From: Flavobacterium sp. BFFFF2
Lineage (GTDB): Bacteria > Bacteroidota > Bacteroidia > Flavobacteriales > Flavobacteriaceae
Reading direction: 5' to 3'
DNA length: 64,000 nt
NCBI GenBank assembly: GCA_002256385.1
Contig: NKJD01000008.1
Span: forward strand, 1-64,000
Within the stretch, counting starts at the first letter, position 1, and each line of letters opens with the position of its first letter. Shown in pieces: positions 34,763 through 44,692 of this stretch. Below the pieces are notes generated by a model that had not been told where the DNA came from, did not search any database, and saw only the letters and a list, made by a program, of their open reading frames with translations. Made by a program: the position numbers and the translations under genes.

Positions 34763-34770
34763 TACATTTG
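34763..34770 (+). promoter_or_regulatory. -7 box of the DUF4834 gene
   Basis: TACATTTG fits TAnnTTTG, 16 bases before the ATG at 34787. Confidence 0.5.
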
Positions 34771-34786
34771 CATAAAATTTGTTTCC

Positions 34787-35041
34787 ATGGTTATTGCTTC
34801 ATTTCAGGGACTCATTAAAACCCTTTTTTGGATACTCTTTATTTATTATGGCGTTCGATTTTTAGCCAGGTTGTTTTTGCCATTATTGGCTAAAAAAGTA
34901 GTCGAAAAGGCGCAAGAACAATTTCAGCAACAACACAACCAATACCAATCTTCACAACAAGCAGCCCAGCAGCCTGCGTCGGAACCCAAAAAAAAGGAAT
35001 CGGTTGTTGGTGAGTATATTGACTTTGAGGAAGTAGAGTAG
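34787..35041 (+). CDS. DUF4834-like small membrane protein
   Basis: An 84-residue protein with one or two membrane helices (about 8-38, LIKTLFWILFIYYGVRFLAR), then a Gln-rich coiled region and an acidic end, VVGEYIDFEEVE. This layout matches the Bacteroidota DUF4834 family as I remember it. Function unknown. It heads a short plus-strand run with the next two genes. Confidence 0.75.
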   Translation: MVIASFQGLIKTLFWILFIYYGVRFLARLFLPLLAKKVVEKAQEQFQQQHNQYQSSQQAAQQPASEPKKKESVVGEYIDFEEVE

Positions 35042-35109
35042 GTTTGCTGCGGGTGGCAATAACTTATTTGTCGGCAATTTTTTTTTTTGTTTAATGTGTT
35101 GATGCTTAT

Positions 35110-35598
35110 ATGGATAAGATTGCTGTTTTCAAAGGTCAAAATCATTTGCGCATTTTACTCATTCTGCTTTTAACGTTACTTCTCTTTTTTGGAATCTACA
35201 TTTTTCCGCACACTATTTTTTCTTCGATAAGCCTTATTTTGGTCTGCCTCGGCAGTATGCTTTGTGTTCAATTTCCAGAAATTACGGTGTACAATGACCG
35301 TTTCAACGTTCAATGGCGAGGGATGATTACAAAATTTAGCAGCGTGGATTCGTTTTATTTTACTGAAATCGAACAGGTTACGTTCCGAAAGGGATATTCA
35401 GGTTTAACCCAGTCAATGACCATTTCACTGCTTTTCGGAGGTGGTCCCTATGGCAGTATCAGTGAACCTGATCTATTTGTCGTAGTTAAAAAAGACGGTT
35501 CTAGGTTTCTACTGAAGCGGATAGGTAAAGAAAAAGACTTTATTCAATTAATTCAACTATTACAGCAGTTGATAGCTCAAGCGCAAGAAGTACATTGA
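35110..35598 (+). CDS. Hypothetical membrane protein with PH-like domain
   Basis: A 162-residue protein with two N-terminal helices (about 14-33 and 36-57) followed by a beta-rich cytosolic part (VYNDRFNVQWRGMITKFSSV, then FYFTEIEQVTFRKGYSGLTQ) that resembles bacterial PH-like domains seen in YdbS/DUF-type membrane proteins. A C-terminal helix ends it. No functional residue can be named. Confidence 0.6.
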   Translation: MDKIAVFKGQNHLRILLILLLTLLLFFGIYIFPHTIFSSISLILVCLGSMLCVQFPEITVYNDRFNVQWRGMITKFSSVDSFYFTEIEQVTFRKGYSGLTQSMTISLLFGGGPYGSISEPDLFVVVKKDGSRFLLKRIGKEKDFIQLIQLLQQLIAQAQEVH

Positions 35599-35645
35599 TT
35601 TTTAGGCAAAATGAGACTACTTGAAATCAATTAATTTTAAAAATT

Positions 35646-36524
35646 ATGCATAATAAGTGTAGGTTGTTTTTTGGTGCGGTAATGTTATTGCTGCTAAGCG
35701 GTTGCAATAAAAAGGTAGAATCTACAGTTGATGCCAATTATAAAGATAAAGCAGACACTTCTATAAAGTACTATTCTACAGATGTAAAGGACAACTTTGT
35801 CATTTCTGTTAGTTTGCCCGATGGCTACAAGGCAAACAATAAAGAAGCCTATCCGGTAGTTTACCTTTTAGATGCCAACTTATATTTTGATATGGTGGCA
35901 GCAACCTGTCATAAGTACACTGAAATTGGTTTAATTCCCTCCGTAATCCTTGTAGGTATTGGCTACAAGGACTTACAAACAATGGACTCATTGCGGTGCA
36001 GAGATTTTACATTTCCACTTGCCCTTGCCGAATATGAAATGACTGTCAGCGGTAAAGCAGGTCATTTTTTGCGTTTTTTACAAAAGGAGTTAATTCCGCA
36101 TATTGACGCCAACTATTCGGTTGACAAAAACAAACGCCTATTAATAGGACATTCTTTGGGAGGATATTTTACCTTGTATGCCCTGCAGCAAGACTTGCTC
36201 TACCAGAACGATTTATTCAGTAGTTACATTGCCGCTAGCCCCTCCACCAATTACAACCGCAATTACCTAGTTAAGGAATTTCAGAATCTTCCTTTGAATA
36301 ACAAAAACGAAATGACTGCTTACGTGACCTTTGGTGGACTGGAAGATGCCGATGAAGAAGATGCTTCTTTGTTAAAATCAAACGAAACACTGCAGTCGCT
36401 TAGTAGCACTTTAAACGATAAAAACAACATTGTTTTCAAAGGTGACATGTATTCAAACCTTGGGCACATGGACACGCCATTGCCTACTTTTATAAAGGGG
36501 TTGCAGTTTGCTTTGAATAAATAG
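35646..36524 (+). CDS. Esterase-D-like alpha/beta hydrolase, lipoprotein
   Basis: A 292-residue lipoprotein (lipobox LLSGC at residue 20) with a putative-esterase domain: YPVVYLLDANLYFDMV near residue 69, the oxyanion/aspartate region IPSVILVGIGYKDLQTMDSL, the nucleophile elbow GHSLGGYFTLYALQ near 174, and a C-terminal histidine in SNLGHMDTPLPTF. Homologues cleave siderophore, acyl or feruloyl esters. The true substrate is unknown. It stands alone, with a 167-base gap to the next gene. Confidence 0.85.
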   Translation: MHNKCRLFFGAVMLLLLSGCNKKVESTVDANYKDKADTSIKYYSTDVKDNFVISVSLPDGYKANNKEAYPVVYLLDANLYFDMVAATCHKYTEIGLIPSVILVGIGYKDLQTMDSLRCRDFTFPLALAEYEMTVSGKAGHFLRFLQKELIPHIDANYSVDKNKRLLIGHSLGGYFTLYALQQDLLYQNDLFSSYIAASPSTNYNRNYLVKEFQNLPLNNKNEMTAYVTFGGLEDADEEDASLLKSNETLQSLSSTLNDKNNIVFKGDMYSNLGHMDTPLPTFIKGLQFALNK

Positions 36525-36691
36525 AGTGATTTACAGCCTAGTTAGGGGTTTATGAGTATCATTTCTCATTTTTAAAGTTTGTTTCCGATATCAAGAAATT
36601 CGGTTTACTTTACCTTTTGAATTGCATTTAGTTTTTTTGAAATATTAAGCAAGACGAATAACAAATAGAAAGTTAAAGCCCATTTCAAAAA

Positions 36692-37294
36692 CTAAGACGT
36701 TTTTGTGAGCAACTCCGTCAATTCAAGCTGAACGGAATACCCTTTGTCATTTAAATACCATTTTTGCAATTTAGTTTTGGCATTGTCATCAATTTGGCCG
36801 TGTAACGCTTTGTAATTGGTCATTAATTGTTGTGCACCTACAGGTCTTGGTCCATAATGAGCAACGAGTTCGTGCGTTTGGGCATCCAATACAATCAATT
36901 TTGGAATGGATTTGGTGCCGTTGGTTAAAAAAAGTTGCATAAGCTCGTCATGCCGATCTCTTAGGACAATATGTAATGAAAAAGCTTGGGTTTCTTCGGC
37001 CATTTTGTGCCAAATGGGCACTATTTGTGCCGCATCGCCACACCAGCCTTCTGCCAATGCCAAACCAATCCATTTAGCTTTATATGGCAGCAATGCCGCG
37101 CTAACCTCCGGAAGAATGTGCAGTGTTTTGTCTAATCGGCGCATCCTTGCCTCATTGAGTTCGCTGTAATGCGTCAAGGCTTCTGATTGTTCATCGCCTG
37201 TCGATAAACCCAATGCCAATTGCTTGCGAATCCATTCGCGGTATTCGTTATATGTTAAACTTGATGCCAAAGCGGAATTGAAGATGGAGGTCAT
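36692..37294 (-). CDS. Thioredoxin-fold protein with single active-site cysteine
   Basis: A 200-residue protein of the thioredoxin superfamily: the active-site region reads GLALAEGWCGDAAQIVPIWH (Cys near residue 82) and the cis-Pro region TNGTKSIPKLIVLD near 130. The second cysteine of CxxC is replaced by Ala (WCGDAA), so ordinary dithiol exchange is unlikely. Relatives of this form are common in Bacteroidota and usually labelled thioredoxin family protein. No signal peptide is evident, so it is probably cytosolic. Confidence 0.82.
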   Translation of the reverse strand: MTSIFNSALASSLTYNEYREWIRKQLALGLSTGDEQSEALTHYSELNEARMRRLDKTLHILPEVSAALLPYKAKWIGLALAEGWCGDAAQIVPIWHKMAEETQAFSLHIVLRDRHDELMQLFLTNGTKSIPKLIVLDAQTHELVAHYGPRPVGAQQLMTNYKALHGQIDDNAKTKLQKWYLNDKGYSVQLELTELLTKTS

Positions 37295-37705
37295 GAGTAC
37301 TGTTTAAAAATTTTGAATTTTGAATTTTGAATTTCGCCGTATGGGCGAAGTCACAAACATTTAATATTAGTAATGAGAACCGAAGCCAAAAGGCCGAATG
37401 GTATATGGAGCTGGCGGAATAAAAGCCAAGTGGACTTCCGGAAAGCAAACTTCAGTTCGCAAATCAAAAGACATGCACTTCAATCGAGCTTAAGCTCGCT
37501 CATTTTGGAATCTCTAAAACCTAAAACTTTAAACTTTCGCACTTTCAACATTCAACTAATGAGGGCATCGGAGATGTCTTGCGGGTACTGAACTTCTGGT
37601 TATAGAAACTGATGTTCGGGAAACAACTTTAAACCTTGAACTTTAAACTTTAAACCTTATACTTTAAACTTTAAACCTTAAACCTTGAACTTTAAACAAA
37701 AAAAA
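37295..37705. other. Gene-free repeat region
   Basis: Holds (a) TTGAATTTTGAATTTTGAAT and a GCGAAG-type hairpin (TTCGCCGTATGGGCGAA) at 37310-37350, (b) an inverted copy of the double-hairpin unit at 37423-37460, (c) the palindrome CGAGCTTAAGCTCG at 37485-37498, and (d) a run of about 70 bases near 37625-37697 built from CTTTAAA and CCTTAAA/CCTTGAA words. No gene. Confidence 0.75.
37423..37460 (-). repeat. Double-hairpin unit, inverted copy
   Basis: On the minus strand, GCGAACTGAAGTTTGC then TTTCC then GGAAGTCCACTTGGCTT. It matches unit 2 at 19844-19882 apart from a few changes, some of which weaken the stems. Confidence 0.7.
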
Positions 37706-38401
37706 TCACAACGGAATCGCCAACGCAGTCTTCTCTGTTTTGGACTTTTCTGTTTTTGATTTTTCGGGTTTGGTCAAATTCTTTTCCGATTTTTCAGTGG
37801 AAACGGGTGTTTTTTCTTCGGCAATTTCCAAGGTAACTATCATGGATCCGGAGCCACCACCGTTTGATAAATGCCTAAAAGCTCTTTTGGTAAGGTCAAT
37901 GTCGCGCACCCGCGAAAATGGGCCGCGGTCGTTGATGGTAACCATAATTGACTTGCCATTGGCTTCGTTGGTTACTCGAAGTTTGGTTCCCATGGGTAGT
38001 TTTTTGTGTGCAGCTGTCCATTTGGAGTTGTCAAAACGTTGGCCACTTGCCGTTCTTCGGCCTTTTAATCGGTCCGAATAATAAGAAGCATGCGCTTTGC
38101 GTTTGTATCTTTTAAAAATGTAATTTTCTTCGGTGCAAATTGAATCTTGGTCAACCGCCTCTGGAACCAAAGCCGTTTCGTCGCGGCCAATAGAATCTAA
38201 TTTAACCGCATTTTTAACCACACTCACTGTCTTAGCAAGAGTTTCAGCGCCTGGTTTTTCTTTGCTTACCGCAGTGGTGGTTTCAGGTGTTGCCGCTTTT
38301 GGCTTTTTGTCTGTTTTTATTTGACTGTGTCCCAATTGGCATAGCAACAAGGCAGTTAAGAAATAAAAAGGCAACAAATAGTTTAGGTGTTTCTTTCTCA
38401 T
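37706..38401 (-). CDS. rlpA: RlpA-family septal ring protein
   Basis: A 231-residue exported protein (signal to about residue 26) with a double-psi beta-barrel RlpA domain near 100-195: HASYYSDRLKGRRTASGQRF, then LPMGTKLRVTNEANGKSIMV, then INDRGPFSRVRDIDLTKRAF. RlpA cleaves or binds denuded peptidoglycan glycans at division sites. The linker before the domain (about 27-95) and the Lys/Glu/Thr-rich tail (EKSKTEKSKTEKT) are low complexity. There is no SPOR domain, unlike the E. coli protein. A terminator hairpin lies just upstream. Confidence 0.9.
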   Translation of the reverse strand: MRKKHLNYLLPFYFLTALLLCQLGHSQIKTDKKPKAATPETTTAVSKEKPGAETLAKTVSVVKNAVKLDSIGRDETALVPEAVDQDSICTEENYIFKRYKRKAHASYYSDRLKGRRTASGQRFDNSKWTAAHKKLPMGTKLRVTNEANGKSIMVTINDRGPFSRVRDIDLTKRAFRHLSNGGGSGSMIVTLEIAEEKTPVSTEKSEKNLTKPEKSKTEKSKTEKTALAIPL

Positions 38402-38421
38402 ATTAAATCACTTCAAAAACA

Positions 38422-38444
38422 AAAATGCCCAAAAAGGGCATTTT
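38422..38444. terminator. Intrinsic terminator between rlpA and the four-helix protein gene
   Basis: AAAATGCCC, a five-A loop, GGGCATTTT. It lies directly after the stop codon of the minus-strand gene at 38446 and so ends that gene; A/T flanks could serve either strand. Confidence 0.8.
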
Positions 38445-38445
38445 A

Positions 38446-38874
38446 TTAGTTGAAATTAAACCATAAATTCCAAGGCATTCTCGACAAAATCAACAGCAAT
38501 CCTATTAAATAGAACATACTGATTTTGCCAAATTTTGCCGCATCGGTGCTGGCTTTTTTGTGTGTTGACCAACCAATCGTAATGAGTGTTACCGCAATGA
38601 TGTTAGTCAGCGGATGCTCCAATGCAGTAAGTCTTAGGGCTGCATTTTTCATTTCATGCATGGCAGCGAAGCCTTTGGGCGACATAAAATACAAAATGAG
38701 TCCAATGACTAATTGCAAATGGGTGGTAATCAGGGCAAACAAAGCAATTTTACGGTCTTTTGCTGTAAAAACACGTCCTTCTGATTTTCCTTTAAATGAA
38801 TTAACAACGGCAGCAAGAATAAATGCCAAGGCAATGGCAGCCAAGAAGTTGTGGGTAAGTTGGATAAAATACAT
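38446..38874 (-). CDS. Four-helix membrane protein (cytochrome-b-like annotation in relatives)
   Basis: A 142-residue protein with four membrane helices (about 8-27, 45-67, 84-101 and 117-135). Conserved-looking histidines sit in helix 1 (QLTHNF), helix 2 (TTHLQLVIGLILYF), the loop (AAMHEMKNAALRLTALEHPL) and helix 3 end (STHKKAS). Similar flavobacterial proteins are called cytochrome B, and the His pattern could bind haem, but that is unproven. It has its own promoter at 38894 and a terminator right after the stop. Confidence 0.7.
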   Translation of the reverse strand: MYFIQLTHNFLAAIALAFILAAVVNSFKGKSEGRVFTAKDRKIALFALITTHLQLVIGLILYFMSPKGFAAMHEMKNAALRLTALEHPLTNIIAVTLITIGWSTHKKASTDAAKFGKISMFYLIGLLLILSRMPWNLWFNFN

Positions 38875-38893
38875 AGCGAATTATTTTGAGTGC

Positions 38894-38901
38894 CAAATAT
38901 A
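38894..38901 (-). promoter_or_regulatory. -7 box of the four-helix protein gene
   Basis: Minus-strand TATATTTG fits TAnnTTTG, 19 bases before the ATG at 38874. Confidence 0.6.
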
Positions 38902-38953
38902 CACTTAATTCTCAAAATCAGTTAATGCCCGAATTGGAACGATTTAAAATGGC

Positions 38954-39733
38954 TTATTCAAAGTAATAAACATACCCAAAATTTAACAGCACAAGCGTGT
39001 CGTTCGATTTGTTTTCGGGGTATAAAATTGAATTTGGACTTACGCCGTCAATCCAATCGGTAAAGAAGTATTGGTACCGGGCATCTAAAAACAGGTCGAT
39101 GGCCTCGTTGAGTCGGTATCGTAAACCGCCGCCAAACGACAGTGAGTAAGTAAAATTGGTGGCATTGGACAAACCGCCAAAATATTTTTCGGGAGTGGTT
39201 AATGGCGTATTTATGTTTCCTAAATCCGATTCAACCTTTGGGATGTAATAATCGCCATGAATGCCACCTGTGAAATAGGGGCGAAGCACTCCAATGGAAC
39301 TCGTAAAATCTCTGATGCTGGTTGGGAAATATTCCAATTGCAGGCCCAAGTCAGCAATAGAAGTAGTTCCATGCATGGCTCTTAATTGTCGGGCCATGAC
39401 ACTGTTTTTTGAGCCATCAACATATTTTCCATAATGTTGAAGGTCCGTTTTGCTAAAAGACAATTCAGCACGCAACTTAAAATGATCACCAAAGTAGCCA
39501 CTGGAACTGTAATTGTAGTTGGAACTGTAAGCAAAATTCAGATAGTAAAACCCGCCAATGGTATAGCCCATATTAGCATAACTGCTTGAGAACTCTTCGC
39601 GGGCACCATAATCTGATTGCAGCGAAAACCCACCTACAAAAAAACCATATTCTGCTGCATACCCAAACTGACCAAAACTAAAATAGCTTGTCAGGTTTAG
39701 TAAGATGAGCGTTACAATGAATCTGAGTTTCAT
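38954..39733 (-). CDS. THC0290_0291-family outer-membrane beta-barrel protein
   Basis: A 259-residue protein with a signal peptide (to FSFGQ at residue 22) and an eight-strand barrel pattern. The phrases GGFSLQSDYGAREEF, DHFKLRAELSFSKTDLQHYG, RQLRAMHGTTSIADLGLQLE and YFPTSIRDF match the flavobacterial THC0290_0291 family, whose role is unknown. This is one of the better taxonomic hints in the window. It has its own promoter and diverges from gdhA. Confidence 0.82.
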   Translation of the reverse strand: MKLRFIVTLILLNLTSYFSFGQFGYAAEYGFFVGGFSLQSDYGAREEFSSSYANMGYTIGGFYYLNFAYSSNYNYSSSGYFGDHFKLRAELSFSKTDLQHYGKYVDGSKNSVMARQLRAMHGTTSIADLGLQLEYFPTSIRDFTSSIGVLRPYFTGGIHGDYYIPKVESDLGNINTPLTTPEKYFGGLSNATNFTYSLSFGGGLRYRLNEAIDLFLDARYQYFFTDWIDGVSPNSILYPENKSNDTLVLLNFGYVYYFE

Positions 39734-39755
39734 GAAGTAGTAAAACTAGGTTCGA

Positions 39756-39763
39756 CAAATATA
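39756..39763 (-). promoter_or_regulatory. -7 box of the beta-barrel gene
   Basis: Minus-strand TATATTTG fits TAnnTTTG, 22 bases before the ATG at 39733. Confidence 0.6.
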
Positions 39764-39852
39764 AAAAAACGACCGACTGATTGGCTTGTTTTTTCAAGAG
39801 AAACGAAAATTATTTCTTTTGTTATATTGGGTCATTGTTCTAAAAAAAAGTG

Positions 39853-39882
39853 TTTGTCCATTTTGAATAAAATGTATATTTG
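39853..39882 (+). promoter_or_regulatory. Promoter of gdhA
   Basis: TTTG at 39853-39856 and TATATTTG at 39875-39882, separated by 18 bases. Both match the Bacteroidota primary sigma consensus. The leader to the ATG is about 40 bases. Confidence 0.8.
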
Positions 39883-39925
39883 TGCCCGTTACGAAAACGA
39901 TTTCTTTAATTCAATAAAACCATAA

Positions 39926-41272
<1,347 letters not shown>

Positions 41273-41381
41273 TAACAAACTAAACCAAACTATATTTTTA
41301 TTGAAATCTAACTGGAAGTAACGGGTTTTTAATTTGGATTCCCTTCAAATGTAAAACAAGTTACCAAACAGTTTGACAACA

Positions 41382-41430
41382 ACAAGCGGTTGTAGAAGTA
41401 GCATTGCTTTTACAATCGCTTGTTTGTTTT
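41382..41430 (+). terminator. Intrinsic terminator of gdhA
   Basis: ACAAGCGGTTGTA (41382-41394) pairs with TACAATCGCTTGT (41411-41423), 13 pairs with one G-U, followed by TTGTTTT. Confidence 0.85.
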
Positions 41431-41475
41431 ATGTATTAAGGTAAATGGAAGTGGTGCATTGTACAACGAATATGA

Positions 41476-42234
41476 TTACGTCTTACTACTGCGTAGCCTC
41501 ATCACTTTCATACGGTGCCAGGCCACTCGGTGACGTTGTTTGTACAACCACAATGAACCCAAGTCCAGTCCGAAGTAAAAAAAACTAATGCCCGAAGGCG
41601 GATTGGCACTTTTTAATAAGGGAAATATGCCAAAGGCGGTGTTGGGCCAAACCCAACAATGGTAGCGGGTGCCCACAATTTCAAGGAAAGCCACGACCAA
41701 ATACATGGTAAAATAAAACAGGCGTTCGCGCGATTTGTGGCGTAACAGAAAAACAATCAGCAGGGTTAAAGTAAAACCAAAAACATCTTTTCTACATAAC
41801 AAAAAAAAGCTGCTATAGGCCAACATAAATAGGAGCAAGCCTTTTTCAATCAATTTTTTATTGATTTTCACCGCTTTCTCCTTGCAAAAATAATAGGTGG
41901 TAATATACAAGATGGCGTGTCCGGGGGGCACATAAACAGGGACATTTTGCAAGCGGTATTCATACATTTGAAACACCAACGAAAACAAACATTCACCGCC
42001 AATGCCGATGAGTAGGGCATAGCCCATTAATTCTTTGGCCCGAGGGGTGCCTTTGAACCACAAATACAAAAACACGGCAAGCATCATTACATTGGCAATC
42101 CATTGGCCATTTGGATGTGCTGCTATAAGATAAGTGCTGTCAAAGTAAAGCCCAAATGCAATGAATGCAAAAAGCAATCCAAGTGTTTTTATGAATGGTG
42201 AAATGAGTGGCAACATTAAACGTATAAAAAACAA
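41476..42234 (-). CDS. Hypothetical polytopic membrane protein
   Basis: A 252-residue protein with about seven membrane helices. Recognisable conserved-looking stretches are VYVPPGHAILYITTYYFCKE near residue 99 and TRYHCWVWPNTAFGIFPLLK near 190, then SANPPSGISFFYFGLDLGSL. It may belong to the DUF817-like group of membrane proteins, but I am not sure of that. It is followed by two genes on the same strand with small gaps upstream. Function unknown. Confidence 0.65.
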   Translation of the reverse strand: MFFIRLMLPLISPFIKTLGLLFAFIAFGLYFDSTYLIAAHPNGQWIANVMMLAVFLYLWFKGTPRAKELMGYALLIGIGGECLFSLVFQMYEYRLQNVPVYVPPGHAILYITTYYFCKEKAVKINKKLIEKGLLLFMLAYSSFFLLCRKDVFGFTLTLLIVFLLRHKSRERLFYFTMYLVVAFLEIVGTRYHCWVWPNTAFGIFPLLKSANPPSGISFFYFGLDLGSLWLYKQRHRVAWHRMKVMRLRSSKT

Positions 42235-42284
42235 AATTTGACTGAAGGGCCAAAGTACTTAAAATCGTTTCAAAAGAACAAACA

Positions 42285-42659
42285 TTATTTATTTACAGCA
42301 CAATCACTATCGTTGCAACGACCAAACACATAGCGCCGATCAGCCAGCCAGGCATAGAGTCTGTCGCCCAATGGGGTCCAAGCCACCAATTGCAACAACG
42401 GATAAAAGAGCCAGCCAACGGGCAACAACATGGAAAGGCGCACACAAGCAGCAAATCCGTGGTGCCATTGGCCATTGTACAAACTCAAGGCTTGTTGGGC
42501 TTTGTCAAAGAGTGCGGTGTTATTCGGAAAAGCAAGGGCCAGATCGGAAAGAGGCGCTTGCTCCGTTTTACCCAACCAATCAAGCGTATGGATGGTTTTT
42601 GCGGTTTGGACACAAAACCGACAGTGGTGGTCGTAGTAAAAGATGGTTTTGACGTTCAA
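42285..42659 (-). CDS. DCC-family thiol-disulfide oxidoreductase-like protein
   Basis: A 124-residue DUF393 protein. The eponymous motif is at the N-terminus, YDHHCRFCVQTAKT (CxxC near residues 14-17), followed by LPVGWLFYPLLQL and the end YVFGRCNDSDC. Members are small thioredoxin-like proteins often paired with membrane partners, with unknown reactions. The start lies 3 bases after the stop of the upstream lipoprotein gene, so they share an operon. Confidence 0.88.
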   Translation of the reverse strand: MNVKTIFYYDHHCRFCVQTAKTIHTLDWLGKTEQAPLSDLALAFPNNTALFDKAQQALSLYNGQWHHGFAACVRLSMLLPVGWLFYPLLQLVAWTPLGDRLYAWLADRRYVFGRCNDSDCAVNK

Positions 42660-42662
42660 TTT

Positions 42663-43118
42663 CTATTTAAAATAAATCGGAATCCGCAATATGGCCGTCA
42701 CAGGAATTCCTCGTTTCGTGGCAGGTTGCATGTTTGGCAAACTGTCGGACAATCTTTGTTCTAGGCCCATCCGCAAGGTGTCGGGCCAAGAAGCAGTTTC
42801 AATCAGCAAGTGGCAGCTTGGTCTGGCTTTTGGTTTTACCGTAATTTCAACCAGTAATGAATCGAGGGGCTGTTGTTTGCATTCCGCTGAAGTGCTAAGT
42901 TGTTGCGTAATTAAATGCGTGAGTCCATCAAACAAGCATTTGCGGCGCAGCATGCTGCCTTTTACCAATTGGCAATCGGGCAAAGACGGAAATTCATCAA
43001 CCTGTTTCCAGTTGATGGCTTTTTCTTGCTCCAAAAGCAAGCGGTTTTCATCGGGCACGGGTTCGCCAAAAAATTGACACGAACCAACAAGGCACATCAC
43101 AAAAAGACCTAAAATCAT
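42663..43118 (-). CDS. Hypothetical lipoprotein
   Basis: I start it at the ATG at 43118 (MILGLFVMCLVGSC, a lipobox signal), giving 151 residues. Starting at 43163 would add 15 residues and overlap the upstream esterase gene. The mature protein has a Cys/Lys-rich segment (PDCQLVKGSMLRRKCLFDGL) and ends in GIPVTAILRIPIYFK, which looks like the TonB C-terminal-type ending seen in Bacteroidota TonB-related lipoproteins. It is sandwiched between the esterase and DCC genes in one operon. Confidence 0.68.
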   Translation of the reverse strand: MILGLFVMCLVGSCQFFGEPVPDENRLLLEQEKAINWKQVDEFPSLPDCQLVKGSMLRRKCLFDGLTHLITQQLSTSAECKQQPLDSLLVEITVKPKARPSCHLLIETASWPDTLRMGLEQRLSDSLPNMQPATKRGIPVTAILRIPIYFK

Positions 43119-43155
43119 TTTTTTAGGAAAAAAAGTCTTGACCCATGTTTCCCGT

Positions 43156-44538
43156 CTACTCATGCCAAATCCATTTCAAGGTAACACCCGAACCTTTCAA
43201 AATGTACAAGCCAGCAGGCAAGCGCCAAGCTGACACCTCATTTTGTCCTGGGTGCAATACATACGTTCCTTGCAGGGAGCCCATTGCATTGTAGATCGTT
43301 ACTTGCAAATCATCAGCTGTGCCATTGAGCCAAAATTGATGCGCCCCATAAGCGTACAACTTCGGAACCACTTTTATAGATGCAGCATCATTTAACATTT
43401 GTTGCTGAAACAACCACTTGTAGGCAGCCGAAAATTCGCCCTTCCAATAACTTTCGGAATGCGAGCCATACGTATCATATTTGGTGCGCGTTTCAGTGGT
43501 GGCTAATCCTTTGCTTTGCAAGGCGGTAATCACCTGATTGCATTCTGAAACCAAGGTGGTCGATTCATTTTGACTCGCCACCAAATAGCATCTGCTTGCT
43601 GATAAAGTATTGTTTGACCCTTGAATGTCATTGAGTAAGTCATTTTGGCAAAACCAAAAGGCAGGGCTAAAAATCCCAATTTTCCCGAAAACCTGAGGGT
43701 ACCGTTCAGCCGCATAAGCACTGATTAATCCACCCATCGAACTGCCAGCGATGCCGGTGTATGCTGCGGTTGTTAATGTCCGGTAATGGCTGTCAATAAA
43801 AGGTTTAATCGATTGAATGATGCTTTGAACGTACAAATCGCCTTGCCCGCCGCCATATTGGGCGTTCACCCATGGGCTGTATTCATTGAGCCGATCGGCA
43901 CCGCCATTGTCAATCCCGACCACAATGGCTCCATAATCGCCTTGTGAAGCCAACAAATTAAGCGATTCATCCACTTGCCATTCGCCCGAAAACGACGTGG
44001 CATTGTCAAATAAATTTTGGCCATCGTGCATATACAACACCGGATATTGCTTAGTCGAAGTGGCATAATCGGGAGGTAAATACAACCAAATGCGGCGGTA
44101 TTTATTTAATGGACTTAAGAAAAAAGCGGGGTCTAAAATTTGCACGTTCGAAGCAGCGGTCGATGCTGTGCCAGAACCAGCGAGGTCTTCCCATGACAAA
44201 ATGCTCAAAGTCAGGGTTTGTGCCGTCCCCGTAAAATTGGCTGTCCGGTTGGGTAGATAACTGCCGCTGGCATTTCCTTCTACCATGGTCCAACTGCCCC
44301 GTGTAAATTTAAATGAACAACTGCCCGATGCCTCGGGTATGGTAATGGCCCAAGCTCCTGGACCGTCGGCTTGCAATTGGTAGGCCGTGTTTCCTGGGTC
44401 CCAATTGTTAAAAGAACCTGCCACATAAATGGCCGCATTTGCTGGGGTGTTGGCAGGGATGGCAGTAACACGCAAAGTAAGTTGTGCGTGCAGGCAACCG
44501 TAAAAAAACAATAAAAGCCCAAGCCAGATTTGACGCAT
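43156..44538 (-). CDS. Secreted esterase with N-terminal starch-binding-like module
   Basis: A 460-residue exported protein: a signal peptide (to LHAQ at residue 19), a CBM20/CBM48-like beta-sandwich (about 20-115: VYVAGSFNNWDPGN read as IYVAGSFNNWDPG), an esterase-D domain (about 130-370) with RRIWLYLPPDYATSTKQYPV, nucleophile elbow GSSMGGLISAYAAE near 265, and HSESYWKGEFSAAYKWLF with the putative His. The last 80 residues resemble a T9SS C-terminal sorting domain (LQVTIYNAMGSLQG, ending LYILKGSG). It likely releases esterified groups from a polysaccharide or siderophore outside the cell. Confidence 0.87.
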   Translation of the reverse strand: MRQIWLGLLLFFYGCLHAQLTLRVTAIPANTPANAAIYVAGSFNNWDPGNTAYQLQADGPGAWAITIPEASGSCSFKFTRGSWTMVEGNASGSYLPNRTANFTGTAQTLTLSILSWEDLAGSGTASTAASNVQILDPAFFLSPLNKYRRIWLYLPPDYATSTKQYPVLYMHDGQNLFDNATSFSGEWQVDESLNLLASQGDYGAIVVGIDNGGADRLNEYSPWVNAQYGGGQGDLYVQSIIQSIKPFIDSHYRTLTTAAYTGIAGSSMGGLISAYAAERYPQVFGKIGIFSPAFWFCQNDLLNDIQGSNNTLSASRCYLVASQNESTTLVSECNQVITALQSKGLATTETRTKYDTYGSHSESYWKGEFSAAYKWLFQQQMLNDAASIKVVPKLYAYGAHQFWLNGTADDLQVTIYNAMGSLQGTYVLHPGQNEVSAWRLPAGLYILKGSGVTLKWIWHE

Positions 44539-44630
44539 TATTTTTTAAATTTTAAGTTTCAAAGATACGTTTTTACGCCTAAATAATGATGCCACCTCCT
44601 AAGAATCACCTGCTTGCAGAAAGCCGTTTG

Positions 44631-44665
44631 TTTGGCATGCAAAAGGCCGCTTTTTTGTACATTTG
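44631..44665 (+). promoter_or_regulatory. Promoter of pepD
   Basis: TTTG (44631-44634) and TACATTTG (44658-44665) with a 23-base spacer. The box ends 27 bases before the chosen ATG and overlaps the alternative upstream start. Confidence 0.7.
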
Positions 44666-44692
44666 GGCTTCACTTTTTTGATTCATTTTACT

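Noticed and set aside
34787..35598. DUF4834 and PH-like genes as part of the esterase operon
   Set aside because: Spacing of 68 and 47 bases and lack of shared function leave it possible but unsupported.
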